64,000 bases of DNA from the NCBI GenBank assembly GCA_030374805.1, contig JARGSG010000025.1, positions 558,001-622,000 on the forward strand. Reading direction: 5' to 3'. The position numbers and the translations under genes were made by a program. Below are positions 1 through 10,272 of the stretch, piece by piece. Below the pieces are notes generated by a model that worked only from the letters and a program-made list of their open reading frames with translations, did no database searches and was not told the origin of the DNA. Positions within the stretch are counted from its first letter, which is position 1; each line of letters opens with the position of its first letter. Source of the stretch: Gracilaria gracilis. Its lineage: Eukaryota > Rhodophyta > Florideophyceae > Gracilariales > Gracilariaceae.

Positions 1-1
1 G

Positions 2-316
2 ATTGGGGACGTGGACGCGCTTGTTCGTTTGGAAGTAGACGATGAGCAAGTCGACGAAGGTATGGAGCATTTTGGCATGTGTCGGCTCGGAGTATCTGCT
101 GGCGGACAAATAGCCATCTATTCGTATGCCAACGCAGACGTCGTGACTCGTTTGGACGAACAACTACTGAGTTCGGAACAAGTAGACGAGGGCGATGTAG
201 AGGCGCTACGAAAGGCGATGGACAGCGTGGCGATTCGGGTAGGCTCGGAGCAGTATTCACTGTGTGGGTTGCGGGAGGCTGTGCTGAGTTGCAAGCAGTT
301 GATAGAGAGAAGCTAG
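2..316 (+). CDS. C-terminal end of an unknown protein (5' truncated by window edge)
   Basis: The reading frame is open from the first bases of the window to a TAG at 314-316 and has no ATG before Met18, so it is probably the 3' end of a gene that starts upstream. About 104 residues are visible. They are acidic and contain the short string QVDEG twice, each time after a stretch resembling DALVRL or VTRLDEQ, which hints at a degenerate internal repeat. I recognise no domain. The gene converges on the WBP2-like gene, with only about 10 bp between the stop codons. It could still be a chance frame. Confidence 0.4.
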   Translation: MGDVDALVRLEVDDEQVDEGMEHFGMCRLGVSAGGQIAIYSYANADVVTRLDEQLLSSEQVDEGDVEALRKAMDSVAIRVGSEQYSLCGLREAVLSCKQLIERS

Positions 317-326
317 AAGTCGGGGG

Positions 327-893
327 CTACGGAAATTCTGGATGCATCATCTGCGTTGCTAGATGCAGGTAACGGCGGTCGTTGGGATCCACAAAAGCAT
401 AACACTTTCCAGACGGAACCAACTTCTTATCAACCTGCGCGCGAAGTACGCGCGTATGCAACGCCAGTCGCTGCGGGTCGGCGATGAGCTCACGCAGCGC
501 GTGAAACAGCTCGTCGTTGACATGCACGTCCAGCAACTGCAGTCTGAAGTGCATGCTCTTGCACGCGCTGAAGATAGGGTCAGGCGTATGCAGTTCGCAT
601 GGCGTGAGCAAGCCAGCGATGTGCTGGTTATCAAAGAAGGGGCGACGAATATGCAGTCGGTCAGGACGTAGCCACGCCAGCGGGATGGAGAGGTGCGCGC
701 GCGCAGTAGACGGAGGCGTGAGACTGAACAGCAGGCGGCACGTAGTCAGACGCAGCGTGCCGACGCCATCGAAGGCGGCGAGCGACGCCCAGGCGGAGCC
801 GTCGCCGGCGGCGAGGAAGAGCTTTGCGTTTGGCCAGGTTGACAGCACGTTCTCGCCCGGCACGGGCGCGGTGGTTGGATGTGCGGGCGGCAT
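327..893 (-). CDS. WBP2-like GRAM-domain protein
   Basis: A 188-residue intronless protein. Residues about 38-110 show the GRAM/PH-like pattern of the WBP2 (WW-domain-binding protein 2) family: GTLRLTTCRLLFSL corresponds to the family's G-T-VYLT-YRVIFLS strand, followed by IPLAWLRPDRLHIRRPFFDNQHIAGLL, matching the MPF-L-I-QPVFGANYIKG segment. The rest is a Cys-poor C-terminal region. The PPxY motifs that bind WW domains in animal WBP2 are absent, so a coactivator role should not be assumed; membrane or phosphoinositide binding by the GRAM fold is the safer inference. The ATG at 893 has A at -3. The end ECxx repeats are not seen. Confidence 0.6.
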   Translation of the reverse strand: MPPAHPTTAPVPGENVLSTWPNAKLFLAAGDGSAWASLAAFDGVGTLRLTTCRLLFSLTPPSTARAHLSIPLAWLRPDRLHIRRPFFDNQHIAGLLTPCELHTPDPIFSACKSMHFRLQLLDVHVNDELFHALRELIADPQRLALHTRVLRAQVDKKLVPSGKCYAFVDPNDRRYLHLATQMMHPEFP

Positions 894-1266
894 GCTGACG
901 CGCTCGGCGGCGAGCGCGCGGACGCAGTCGCGCGGAACCAGACGGACGGAGCGGGACGACCCCTCCGACTGGAGATTTGATAGATTCAGCGAGCCGTGAG
1001 AGATGCATCTCTGATGCGCACACCAACACTAACAGGGGGAACGCGCTCATTGGCCGCCACGCGTGCTGCTCTCGGTGCACACGTGCTGCCACAGTGCCGT
1101 CTTCCGTTAGCGGCACGCGTGCGCCCACGCCATCATCGCGCTGTCGCTGACGTGCATCATCTCCGTTGAGGCTCGCACCCCAGCTGCATACGAAGGTGAA
1201 GGTAATCTTCTACATACGTAACATCAACTATGCAGACACTCCGCCCTTTTATTACACTTAACCATA
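894..1266. other. Intergenic, no gene seen
   Basis: This holds the 5' flank of the WBP2-like gene and the 3' flank of the transporter gene. It is GC-rich near 900-1000 and AT-richer after 1200. I see no gene, tRNA or repeat. Confidence 0.5.
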
Positions 1267-2754
1267 TCAGAACTTGAAAATCATATTGCCGAACAAGCCC
1301 ACCAGACAAATCAAACCGCCGAAGAACACGAAAATGCCTCCAATCACCAGCCGCAACGGATCCCGGTTTTCGAAATCCTTTTCAATCTGGAAACGCACCA
1401 TCAGTCTTCCCGGGAAGAAGAACATAATCAGAGCAATGCATCCTCCAGCCAGCGTGTTGGCCAAGCCCAAGTCCGGCAATGACAGCGCAGCCAACGCAAC
1501 AAACATGTTCAGAACAGCAGCCAGTCCGAGACGCTTCACGTCCCTCATGGACGTGGTTAGCGTTCCGAAAAGCTTCTTCTCCAGCTTCTGACGAAGCGGA
1601 ATGATGAACAGCGAGTACGTGATCAGCAGAAGTCCACCAATGGACCATGTGGCAACGAAGCCAGCAAACGAACCGGATGGAAGCCCTTCCAACACATTCG
1701 TTGTGATGCCCACACCGCTGTAAATCAAATATCCAGCCAGAGCCACAGGAATGTAGCAACCAATTTGGATTCCAATCGTGGTAGCGTTCACGAGCGCCAT
1801 GCGCATACGAGTCGCGTTCCGCAACTCGCACAATGTTTCTGTCAAAACATAGTGGAACGCATATACGAAACAAATCATAGGCAGCGAGTACACCAGACCT
1901 CCAAGGTTCACAGAATCCCACGTCGACGCTTTCGGGCTTTCCCATTCATCATTTGTAAACAGTTGCATGACCAGCGCCGCTGCCTGCAAATAGCAACCGG
2001 CCGCTGCAATGGCAGATGCCGGACCAAAGGCTGCTAGATTTCCCACCAGTGTGACGGGGTATATAATGATAAGGGTTATCATGATCAGACTGTCGCGTCC
2101 GACGCAGCCCGGAATCGGCAGCATTTTCTGTTATAACAAAGAATGGCACATGAGATGCACAAGACGCTGTTAGCCAATCCTGTCACGTTCGCTCCACACG
2201 ACAAGTCATAACTCGCCATTGTTCACAATGAATAACGTTTTAAGACCAAAATAACTTACCGGAAGAAGATCTGCTAGACCCACGATGTAAGAGATGGCAG
2301 CGACGATAAGAGCAATCGCGAGAAGAATCTCCGCCACCAAACCTTGCCAGAAACCAAAGTAATTTCTGATGATATCATCGTATGAGCTCTTACCGCATCT
2401 AAGACCAGCGTTCACGATAGCCTGTGCTGAAATGAACGCCATCACTGCAAAGATTCCAATGAACTGCATCGCCACGATTGGACCGGAAATCATCATGGCG
2501 TACGGCAAACTGAGCATAGAAGCACCCAGAGCGCATGCTGCCAAGTTCATGGCAGAAGAAAATATTGTCCCAGTTGGCGTAGGTGCATCATCCGGAACTG
2601 GCCACGTCTTGTCCGAAATCAAGGTTGGACTGGCTCCACCCTCCGCATCTAGAAGCGCTGTTCCCTCTCCACTGGATGGGATAGAAGAGTACATTTCAGC
2701 GCCTACCGCTTCCGCGGCGTCGGGAATGATATCATGATCGGAAGTATCAGCCAT
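1267..2754 (-). CDS. Amino-acid transporter, AAAP/SLC38 (AVT) family, two exons
   Basis: Exon 1 is 2260-2754 and exon 2 is 1267-2127, joined in phase 0 to about 451 residues. The intron (2128-2259, 132 nt) has a GTAAGT donor, a GGCTAAC branch-like site and a TAACAG acceptor. A hydrophilic N-terminus of about 70 residues precedes roughly 11 membrane segments. The first carries GTIFSSAMNLAACALGASML, the signature of AAAP transporters (plant AVT, animal SLC38), which move neutral amino acids across vacuolar or plasma membranes. The start at 2754 has an excellent context (aacaccATGG); an earlier in-frame codon is not needed. A TATATA element on the minus strand at about 2848-2853 lies 95 bp upstream. 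Substrate and membrane cannot be told from sequence. Confidence 0.8.
2128..2259 (-). other. Intron of the amino-acid transporter gene
   Basis: GT at 2258-2259 (read on the minus strand as CCG|GTAAGT) and AG at 2128-2129 (ATAACAG|AAAATG). Removing it joins the reading frames without a shift and makes the transmembrane protein continuous. Confidence 0.8.
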
Positions 2755-2846
2755 GGTGTTTGAGATGCGGGTTAGTGTGGCAAATTCCAGCAGGGGGTGC
2801 CAGATCGATGCCGGAGATGTTCTAGGTGGTATGGATAACAAAAGTG

Positions 2847-2855
2847 ATATATAAA
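2847..2855 (-). promoter_or_regulatory. Candidate TATA box for the amino-acid transporter
   Basis: Minus-strand sequence CTTTATATATCAC, about 95 bp upstream of the chosen ATG. The spacing suits a TSS near 2820 and a 5' UTR of about 65 nt. Confidence 0.4.
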
Positions 2856-3304
2856 GGGAATTGCATGTGAACTTAGATATGGTTCATCGAATTCTGACGA
2901 ACCACAAGATTTCGTGATGCACAGCTGATGGGGCCTGCCAATTCCGTTGCAGGGCGTTCGGAATGTTATCGCAAAGGTTCGTAGATAGGGGCTCGTTATT
3001 CGCTGACGACGAGCACCGTCCAAGTCTCGTGACGGTTCCAGTCGAAACGATATCTTGGTTCAGGCCAAGTTGCCTTGTCCACTTCTTTTTTGTGTTGAAC
3101 TCCCCATTGATGAGCTTGAGAGAAGCTGCCAATTACGAAAGGACTTCCCACATTATCCGTTGCTGCACCTCAAACATGTTTATAACCTAGCGCAGCGCGA
3201 GAATGCACTTTGCTCAGGTCAGCAAATCCATTTCGACGATGACACGATACACACGTACAAAAATACACCTTTCAAATACGGAGCAAAAGGCCCATTGCTC
3301 AGGT
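2856..3304. other. Intergenic, no gene seen
   Basis: Region between the transporter promoter and the 3' end of CWC27. Only short overlapping frames without family resemblance are present. Confidence 0.5.
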
Positions 3305-4543
3305 TCATCCCCTTCGCAACTTCATAGACCCGCGTTTTGCCTTCGGCATTCTAACTTCGTACTCGTCATCATCACCAGGAATTGTCGCAAGGTTTAGTCT
3401 CTTCGCGTACCACATTTTCCCATCATCTGCAGAATCGCCCATACGCCGGGCCCTGACGACTTTCCCTTCGAAAGCCTTCAATCTTCTCAAAGTCTCTCCT
3501 TCGTCTTTGCGACGGCGTTTCCTTCTTGGCCTATCATCACGCTCGTCTTCAGTGGTGACCTCGGCCATTGCTCTGCACATGGCTTCAGTTTCGTCCTCTT
3601 TACCATCTTCCTCCTTAGCTGGTTGAGATTGGGTTTTCTCTTTGTCTTTTTCATCCATCCCAGCCAGCTCTGCCTTGAGTCTTTCAAACTCTTCATTCGC
3701 TTTACGCACGGTATCAGATTGATCTGATTCTGGATGCTTGCGCTTTCTATCAGCGCCTGCTGCTGAAGGCTGTGGCCCGGGTTTGGGTTCGCTTGTAGTA
3801 GGTGGCGGATCGCGTTGACAGAGGAAAAGCGTGGAGTCTGAGTTACGTCTTATCCTACGTTTTGTTTCTGCAGGCTTTAACATTCTCGTAGGGGCTGAAT
3901 CATCACTATCAGAGTCCGAATCGTTAGCGAAGGATAGCAATCTCTTGTTTCTTATTGGCTTCTTGACAGGGTCTGTTTTCGGAAGCTCAGTGGTAGGTTG
4001 GTCCTTCTTTGCAGGCGTAAGCTCAGGGAAGGGATTAAGATCGACAGTGACGCTCTTAATTCTGGGAGCGTCGTCGTCCACGTGATCTCTCTCGCCAGTA
4101 GCCCCGATGTTGAGCACGTTGTAGATAGTATCACCGACAATCTGAGCAAAGATAGTATGCTGTCCATTCAACCAGTCTGCCTTTCCGAGGGTTATGAAAA
4201 ACTGTGACTTTGACAACCCCGCGTCGTCCGCGACCATGCCCACCAAGCCTCGCTTGCGAAACTTGAGACGTCCGACGATCTCCTTTGGAATTCCAGCCTT
4301 GCCTGGCAGGGCGACGTCGCCGCCATGACCTGTACCACTTGTGTCGCCTGTCTGCACGAGTAGGTCAGGCACTATGCGATGGAACGGGAGGCCATCGTAG
4401 TAACCGTTCAGACAATGTTGCACGAAGTTGCGACAGGTGTTGGGGGTTTGCGCGCTCCAGAGACGCACGTCGAGGGGGCCGTGAGTGGTGTGAAGCGTTA
4501 CGCGGCCGTGGGTGGGGGGTTCGAGATTATAGACGGAAGACAT
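3305..4543 (-). CDS. CWC27: CWC27-type spliceosomal peptidyl-prolyl isomerase
   Basis: A 412-residue intronless protein. Residues about 10-170 form a cyclophilin domain (FHRIVPDLLVQTGDTSGTG, SQFFITLG, HTIF). A long charged low-complexity region follows, and a basic C-terminus ends with an acidic-plus-YEV element (DDDEYEV) typical of CWC27/SDCCAG10. CWC27 joins activated spliceosomes with CWC22 in the nucleus. The position equivalent to Trp121 of cyclophilin A is Trp here (ADWLNGQHTIF); as I recall the human protein has Glu there and is inactive, so this enzyme may retain isomerase activity. The catalytic Arg of FHRIV is present. The ATG at 4543 directly precedes the conserved N-terminus SSVYNLEPPT. 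Confidence 0.88.
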   Translation of the reverse strand: MSSVYNLEPPTHGRVTLHTTHGPLDVRLWSAQTPNTCRNFVQHCLNGYYDGLPFHRIVPDLLVQTGDTSGTGHGGDVALPGKAGIPKEIVGRLKFRKRGLVGMVADDAGLSKSQFFITLGKADWLNGQHTIFAQIVGDTIYNVLNIGATGERDHVDDDAPRIKSVTVDLNPFPELTPAKKDQPTTELPKTDPVKKPIRNKRLLSFANDSDSDSDDSAPTRMLKPAETKRRIRRNSDSTLFLCQRDPPPTTSEPKPGPQPSAAGADRKRKHPESDQSDTVRKANEEFERLKAELAGMDEKDKEKTQSQPAKEEDGKEDETEAMCRAMAEVTTEDERDDRPRRKRRRKDEGETLRRLKAFEGKVVRARRMGDSADDGKMWYAKRLNLATIPGDDDEYEVRMPKAKRGSMKLRRG

Positions 4544-5983
4544 GAGAGCTATGATACAGGAAGAGGGGCGGGTGTTCTACGACTCGGTTTAGGATGAGGA
4601 GGAGAGGTTTCTGTGGAGCTACGGCTCCATGTTCAGAGGCTTGGTGAAGGCGGCGTGGGGGAGCTTAACTAGGGCGGGTTCGACTGTTGGTGTGGGCACT
4701 GAGTTGCGGTGCAGCCATCGGCACGGCGCGAAGTGATCCTGCGCGTATCGATGGGCGTATGCACTGCGCGCTCCGATAGCAGTTGGCGTGTTGGCGTGCG
4801 CGCGCGCTGGCTCGCCATGACGTGGTGCGCCCTGCGCTTGAAATTATTGAACTTTGCGCTTGGCGCTTAAACTGTTCTTGTCAACGTGGCGCCAAACAGA
4901 TCACGCCCCACTCCGCCTCTTGGTGCGAGCCAGACCGCTGTTTTCCCTCCTGGACATCTCTGGCTGCCACCACTCCTTATCCGGCCATACCCCTGTAGAT
5001 AGATACCGTGTTGCCAACAGCTGTCGCGGATCGTCTCACGTCTGCAGACGCCCGCGACTGTGGAGCAATGTGATGCCCCAATGCTCCGCCTGCGCACTTA
5101 TGCCGCTGATTGCCCCAGCTCAAACAGCTTTGTTCGCTGACACCGCTCACGAACACCTGTAGTTGCTCCCCGTGCTGGTCTGCCCCAGTCTTGAGAGAAT
5201 GTGCCACGCCTTCATTCCGAACAAGCTCCTACCTGGGCGTCAATTGGCTATCGAAGCTTGCGTTTTGGCGAGAACGGCAAACACGTCACCCATCCGAACG
5301 TTGGGCGTTGCCTTACCTTGAACGTCAGAAAGCCACACCCATTCTAACTCCAGTTTATCTCATATGTTCAGATTGTATCGATTCTGTTCCATGAAACTAC
5401 CGTTCCATAGCGTTTCTCATCTGAACAACATGGCAAAACCCCAACGGCTGTTAGAACAAGTGCCGCGCACTGCAGACAAGTCTTAAGAGTAAGGGAATGT
5501 CAAACAAAACAAATGATCATGCAGTCTTGCCGTTTCCTTGAATATATGCTTCTGGACGTAAAGAGCTACCTGCGCCCACTCGAAAAGAACCAGTGGTCTC
5601 GCACGAAGTTCAGTAAGATTATATAACACGTGCTTCAGAACGTCTGCATCATAGTTTCCGAAAGCATTGGAATCGGGAGCTCCTGCCCGAAGCAAAGATC
5701 TATATTTTGATCTTGTTCTCAGCGTTGAAATGAACGTCTCGTTCACTAGTTGTGGTGTGCACTTCCCATCTCGTCCATGAAAACGTTTATGTAAGCACGG
5801 TCACCGTGCTTCAGCTGTCATGAAACTGCCGCCAGCACAAGCTCCGTGTCCCGCTGCTCAACTTGAGAAGAGACTTGATGGAAGCCGAGCACATCTTGCT
5901 TCACAATTCGAGTTGAATCAGCAGATTCTTTCGGCTACGAACACCCTTCCTGAAAGACAACACAGTCTGCGAACATCTACAAT
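4544..5983. other. Intergenic, no convincing gene
   Basis: About 1.4 kb with only short frames of arbitrary composition. A near-perfect 19-bp palindrome (AAGCACGGT/ACCGTGCTT type) lies at about 5794-5812, in the 5' flank of the next gene. Confidence 0.5.
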
Positions 5984-6859
5984 ATGCGAAATGCTTTTGT
6001 TCTTCTCCTAGTTGCTTTTGGAACTGTGCTTGTGCTCCAGGCAAACGCAAATGGCGGTAATCTGGATCCATGCCGAGTCGATTCGGACTGTGCTCGTGAT
6101 CGTTCATGCCGACAGTTGAAGTTAGATATAGGGGAGGCTATCCTTCAAATATTTGGTTCTGGGTTCGATCTCGGAAAGCTCGTAACCTCAATCACTCCAG
6201 CATGCGAGTCGAACGACAATTACTGCGTGTGTCTGCCATCGTCGAATGCTGTTTTCAAGTGTTCAGGTTCTGCTCCCTGTCTGGACAGTGAGAAATGTAC
6301 TTCTGACCGATATTGTGTTTCCAAAGGGCAACAAGCTTTGTTCCAGGAGGCGAGGAGATGCATTTCAAATTCTGGATGTACGTCGAATCAGCAATGTGCA
6401 AAGTTTATCTTGGGTGCCGCTGGGTTATGCCTCGCAAAACTGCCCGCAACCACGTCTATAATCGGAAATGGTACTCAAACGAACTCAACCAATCAGAATA
6501 ACGACGAATCTACAATCACTGAAGTGTGTATTGCCGCAAGGTATCTAACTCATCTCGCCCCGAAGGAACTTTTGTACAAGAATCATTTCAGATCCCGAGT
6601 TTTGTGCGATGCTTTTGAGAGTTGTGCCACTGCCGGACATATCGTTCGCTATCGCGGAAGAGCGATGATGATGAAGACGTACTGCGTACTGGTGGGAGGC
6701 TGCAGTCCAAGAATCATGAAGGTAAACAGTCCCCGATATCATCGCGCGTTGGATGTACCTTCTAACACGCCCAATATGTCGTTCACGGCGTTCGCCGCTC
6801 GGCATGGTACTAAGGCCGAGGAGTACGTACTCGGAACCGCGGTGCGTATTGGCCTTTAG
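5984..6859 (+). CDS. Secreted Cys-rich protein, paralogue A
   Basis: A 291-residue intronless protein. Residues 1-22 are a clear signal peptide (MRNAFVLLLVAFGTVLVLQANA). Next comes a Cys-rich region of short repeats (DPCRVDSDCARDRSC, CLDSEKC, CTSNQQC) resembling disulfide-rich EB or EGF-like modules, then an Asn/Thr-rich linker with several N-x-S/T sites. The C-terminal domain of about 110 residues (ITEVCIAARYL to the end) is shared, ungapped and about two thirds identical by eye, with the protein at 7654-8574. It includes LCDAFESCATAGH and the invariant MMMK-YC. I have seen similar C-terminal strings in uncharacterised eukaryotic secreted proteins but cannot name the family. The two genes are tail to tail, an inverted duplication. 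Confidence 0.8.
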   Translation: MRNAFVLLLVAFGTVLVLQANANGGNLDPCRVDSDCARDRSCRQLKLDIGEAILQIFGSGFDLGKLVTSITPACESNDNYCVCLPSSNAVFKCSGSAPCLDSEKCTSDRYCVSKGQQALFQEARRCISNSGCTSNQQCAKFILGAAGLCLAKLPATTSIIGNGTQTNSTNQNNDESTITEVCIAARYLTHLAPKELLYKNHFRSRVLCDAFESCATAGHIVRYRGRAMMMKTYCVLVGGCSPRIMKVNSPRYHRALDVPSNTPNMSFTAFAARHGTKAEEYVLGTAVRIGL

Positions 6860-7653
6860 TAACTTGATTTTATAGCGCTCGAGTTCAACGAGCAAATTAA
6901 ATCCGATTAGCTTGTCTTGCGATGACCAAACCTGTTCCGTAAAAGAAACATGTGACAAATCGTCATTGACGATATAAAGAGTCGCTGAGCTTTCTCGCAA
7001 TCATGGAAGATGATCTTCTACCGTCTCATGCAAGACGCCAATACGAACACTACAACGTCGCTCTTACGATTTTATAAAGCTATCTGAAATATGGATCGCC
7101 GAGCGTTGACCCGAACTGAATTGATTCCTGTTGACGAACGTTGCAGGCACATCAAGAGTAATAGTGGGTGGGACTTTCTTGGTAACTTATGTCTATTGGC
7201 AAGCAATACATAGATACCAGGATTTCTCCCGCTACTTGGAAATAAGGAGTAGCGGACACATTAAAGAAGACGAAGGAATAACAAGAAACCTACATAATAA
7301 ATATCTGATTAACGAATTGGCGAATTCTCAAAGTTCGTCATGGACGTACGTGTGTAGTTCGCAGCGGTCGTAGTTTTGCATGTCGTTTGGTTGAGGAGTA
7401 TCACGCTGGTTGAGTAAAGTGTACAATGATTAGATTGACAGTCAAACAGATAACGGGGTCCGTGTTCTTTGCACTTTAAACTCTACCCAAGATAATCATT
7501 TTGTACTGTACCATGCATACACAGTGAACGAAATCATACACCAAGCAGAATCAGCAGCAACCGACAAGGGTTTCGCCATAAAGTTATATCGATAAGAAGT
7601 GCAAACGAGATCGTTACACAGACCTCCCGGCTCATTAATCATGTAATTGTAAA
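6860..7653. other. Intergenic between convergent paralogues
   Basis: About 0.8 kb of AT-rich sequence holding the two 3' flanks. No gene or repeat is recognised. Confidence 0.5.
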
Positions 7654-8574
7654 TTAAAGTCCCATACGAACAGCTGTGCGAAGAACACGTTCTTCCAGCT
7701 TGGAAGTGTACCTGGCAGCAAACGCGGTAAACGACAAATGTGGCGTATCCGAAGGCACTTCCAAAGCACGACGATAACGGGGACTATTGACATGCATGAC
7801 TGTACGCGTACAGCCTCCAACCAATTTGCAATACGACTTCATCATCATCACATCACCACGATAGCGAACCATGTGTCCAGGCGTGGCGCAACTTTCAAAC
7901 GAATCACATAAAACTCGAGCAGGGATATGATTGCGGAACAAAAGAGCATTCGGTTCAAGATGGGCGAGAGATTTGGCAGCGATACAGATTTCTGAGGAAT
8001 CATCTTCACCATCGGCGCCCTCGTCACCGTTATCTGCAGCTCCTTCATTGGAGTCACCTTCACCTGAAGAAGATGAAGACGAAGAGGGCGTAAACCTGGC
8101 AAGACACACACCAAGTGATATGATACCTTCAACAGATACCAGACTAACGCACTGGCGATCTTCAGGACAGCGGGTCGGAATGGGACATATGGCTTCCGCT
8201 CCCTTTTCTTGTACCTCTCTAGCAGCTTGGGCCTGTTCCTTCGAAATACACACGTTTAATTCGGAATTACATTCCTCTGAGTCCAAACACGGATCGTCAT
8301 TTCGGCAAGGTCGTAACGATTCGGGGTCGTCTTGAAAGCATACACAATAGTCATCTGAATCGCTACAACCCCCAGAGATAGATTCCTTCAAATTGTCAAT
8401 ACCAAAGCCGCTTAAATTATCAAGGTCGAAGTCAAAGCTGAGGCCGCGACATTCTCGATTCGCATCACAATCGGAATCAGCACCACAAGGCGCCAGAAGT
8501 CCGCCTTTTGCGTGCGTGCCAAGCACAAAGAGGCTGAAAACAGCCGCTATAAGAAAAGCTGCAACCGCTCGCAT
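7654..8574 (-). CDS. Secreted Cys-rich protein, paralogue B
   Basis: About 306 residues. The start is the ATG at 8574: the frame extends upstream only through a GTG, and a TATA box at 8655-8664 would put the TSS near 8630, so Met at 8574 is the first usable start. It gives a standard signal peptide (MRAVAAFLIAAVFSLFVLGTHA). The Cys-rich region aligns with paralogue A (APCGADSDCDANREC, CLDSEEC). The linker differs: here it is Ser plus acidic (SSSSSSSGEGDSNEG onwards). The C-terminal domain carries CATPGHMVRYRG, MMMKSYC, VNSPRYRRALEVPS and SFTAFAARY. The T-P-G-H motif resembles block B of Hint domains, but the rest of a Hint fold is not evident. Extracellular or cell-wall location is inferred from the signal peptide only. 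Confidence 0.82.
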   Translation of the reverse strand: MRAVAAFLIAAVFSLFVLGTHAKGGLLAPCGADSDCDANRECRGLSFDFDLDNLSGFGIDNLKESISGGCSDSDDYCVCFQDDPESLRPCRNDDPCLDSEECNSELNVCISKEQAQAAREVQEKGAEAICPIPTRCPEDRQCVSLVSVEGIISLGVCLARFTPSSSSSSSGEGDSNEGAADNGDEGADGEDDSSEICIAAKSLAHLEPNALLFRNHIPARVLCDSFESCATPGHMVRYRGDVMMMKSYCKLVGGCTRTVMHVNSPRYRRALEVPSDTPHLSFTAFAARYTSKLEERVLRTAVRMGL

Positions 8575-8654
8575 GACGACGAAGATCAACGTGAAAAGCA
8601 CAAGGGCAACACGACGCAGTGGCTGCACCACGTTGTAAACGAGAGCTTGCTCGA

Positions 8655-8664
8655 CCTTTTATAG
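8655..8664 (-). promoter_or_regulatory. TATA box of secreted paralogue B
   Basis: Minus-strand CTATAAAAGG, 81 bp upstream of the chosen ATG. Confidence 0.6.
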
Positions 8665-8964
8665 GGCGACCAGCAGCCACCGGAGTGGGCGCGTGGGCGC
8701 GTAGGTTCTGAACCTGGACCTGTATTATTCTACCCTTGTAGATACAGTACAACAACGCGCCACCGAGCGTGAGCGCATGACCTGAGTGCTGTCATCCAGT
8801 GAATGCCACGCACCGTCGTCATTGCTGCAGTCGCACGTGACGTCAACCCCAACGGTGCATACTGTAAGCTTCTCCGCAGCTGGAATGACAGCGTCACCAT
8901 GACATCCCTGCATCGGCACATGTCAAAATTGATGTCGCGGCAGTTGAGCTCGACAGCTTCCACG

Positions 8965-10272
8965 ATGGAAAGTGCTCATCTATCCATCGCCGCATCGCCA
9001 AGCGTAGGAGCGCGACGTTTCCTGGTCGTCGTCGCCATGAGGCGCTTCTCTGCTCGGCTCGACCGCGCGACGACCGCGCCCCGTGTCACACGCTCTGCCT
9101 TCTTCGTCGCGCCTTTGTTTGCACCGGCGAGTGGTACGCCGCTTTCTGCGTCTCGATCATCGTCGTTCTGTGCAATAATCCCAGACCAGCTCCGACTATC
9201 GCGCCGCGCCATACGCAATGCTCCTCACCTTCCCGCGTCGAAGCGCATTTCGGTCCCGTTGCGGCGCGTACAGCTAACAAAGTCTGTCTCGCAGCCGCCA
9301 AGCACCCTTCCGGTCAGGTTGCTGAACACCACGGTGCATGTACCTGGCCGTCTCATTCTAATGTGCGTCCCGGCCATATGGGCATCGTACGCAGTCTGTA
9401 TCAAGGTGCTTTACCTTTTACCGTGGGCGCTTTCGCCGCCGCTGTTCAATCTGCTCCGTTTAGCAGTCGGTACTTTGCTCGGCTTGCCCTCACTAGTAGC
9501 CCACTTTCGAAACGCGCGCGAGCAAAAGTCATCATCGTTTCGTGCCGCACTTCTGGCTGGCGTTGAACTGGGCGCATGGACCATTATCGTAAACGTCATG
9601 CAGATGCATGCCCTGCGCCATACAACCGCATCCCGAGGTGCTTTCCTCAATCAAATGTCAACTATCATTGTTCCAATTGCTGCGTGTCTTTTTGGCATGG
9701 AGAAACGTATCAATCCAAGTGTTATATTCGCCAGCATTGTGTCTATCTTCGGGGTTGCGCTGCTCACGTTGGATAATGTGTCCACGTCCTTCTCACTTCT
9801 GGGAGATGGTGTCATGTTGCTCACCGCTTTTGTCAGCGCCATGTACATCATACGCACAAAAATACACACCAAACTCGCCAACAAAGGGCCGTTGGTTTCG
9901 GCAAAAGTATTGGGTCAAACTACGTTCGCAGCGCTTTATTTCGCGGCCGTTGCAATGTTTTCCCGTTCTGCTTTCCCGAGTTTTGCAACCATGTTTGCAG
10001 GCGCTACGCCGCTGTTGCTTATGGTGAATATGATATTGGTGCTTTGGGCTGGCGTTTTCATTTGTTTCTTAAGTACTCACCTGCAGGTTGAGGGACAGAA
10101 GCTGGTGTCTGCAAGTGAGACGGTGATCATTTTCACCAGCATGCCGCTGTGGGCGTCTGTTTGGGCATGGCCTCTGGGAGAGCGTTTCGGTCCCCGCGGT
10201 ATTGTTGGCGCCAGTTTGATTTTGGGCGCTACGGCGATTGCAGCTGCTTCCGCAAGGAAGCGGGAGGCATAG
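8965..10272 (+). CDS. DMT-superfamily (EamA) membrane transporter, probably organelle targeted
   Basis: 435 residues from the ATG at 8965, which has A at -3 and G at +4; in-frame ATGs at 8803 and 9037 are alternatives. The first 130 residues or so are basic, Ser/Arg/Ala-rich and without membrane segments, like a plastid transit peptide. About ten hydrophobic segments follow in the two-repeat arrangement of EamA/DMT carriers (LMCVPAIWASYAVCIKVL; GAFLNQMSTIIVPIAA at the end of the first repeat; ETVIIFTSMPLWASVWAW in the second). Plant plastid envelope members move metabolites or drugs; the substrate here cannot be read from sequence. It lies divergent to secreted paralogue B, about 390 bp apart. 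Confidence 0.75.
   Translation: MESAHLSIAASPSVGARRFLVVVAMRRFSARLDRATTAPRVTRSAFFVAPLFAPASGTPLSASRSSSFCAIIPDQLRLSRRAIRNAPHLPASKRISVPLRRVQLTKSVSQPPSTLPVRLLNTTVHVPGRLILMCVPAIWASYAVCIKVLYLLPWALSPPLFNLLRLAVGTLLGLPSLVAHFRNAREQKSSSFRAALLAGVELGAWTIIVNVMQMHALRHTTASRGAFLNQMSTIIVPIAACLFGMEKRINPSVIFASIVSIFGVALLTLDNVSTSFSLLGDGVMLLTAFVSAMYIIRTKIHTKLANKGPLVSAKVLGQTTFAALYFAAVAMFSRSAFPSFATMFAGATPLLLMVNMILVLWAGVFICFLSTHLQVEGQKLVSASETVIIFTSMPLWASVWAWPLGERFGPRGIVGASLILGATAIAAASARKREA

Noticed and set aside
8575-8631. N-terminal extension of secreted paralogue B to a GTG at 8631
   Set aside because: It would start at the inferred TSS; the ATG at 8574 gives a proper signal peptide like that of paralogue A.
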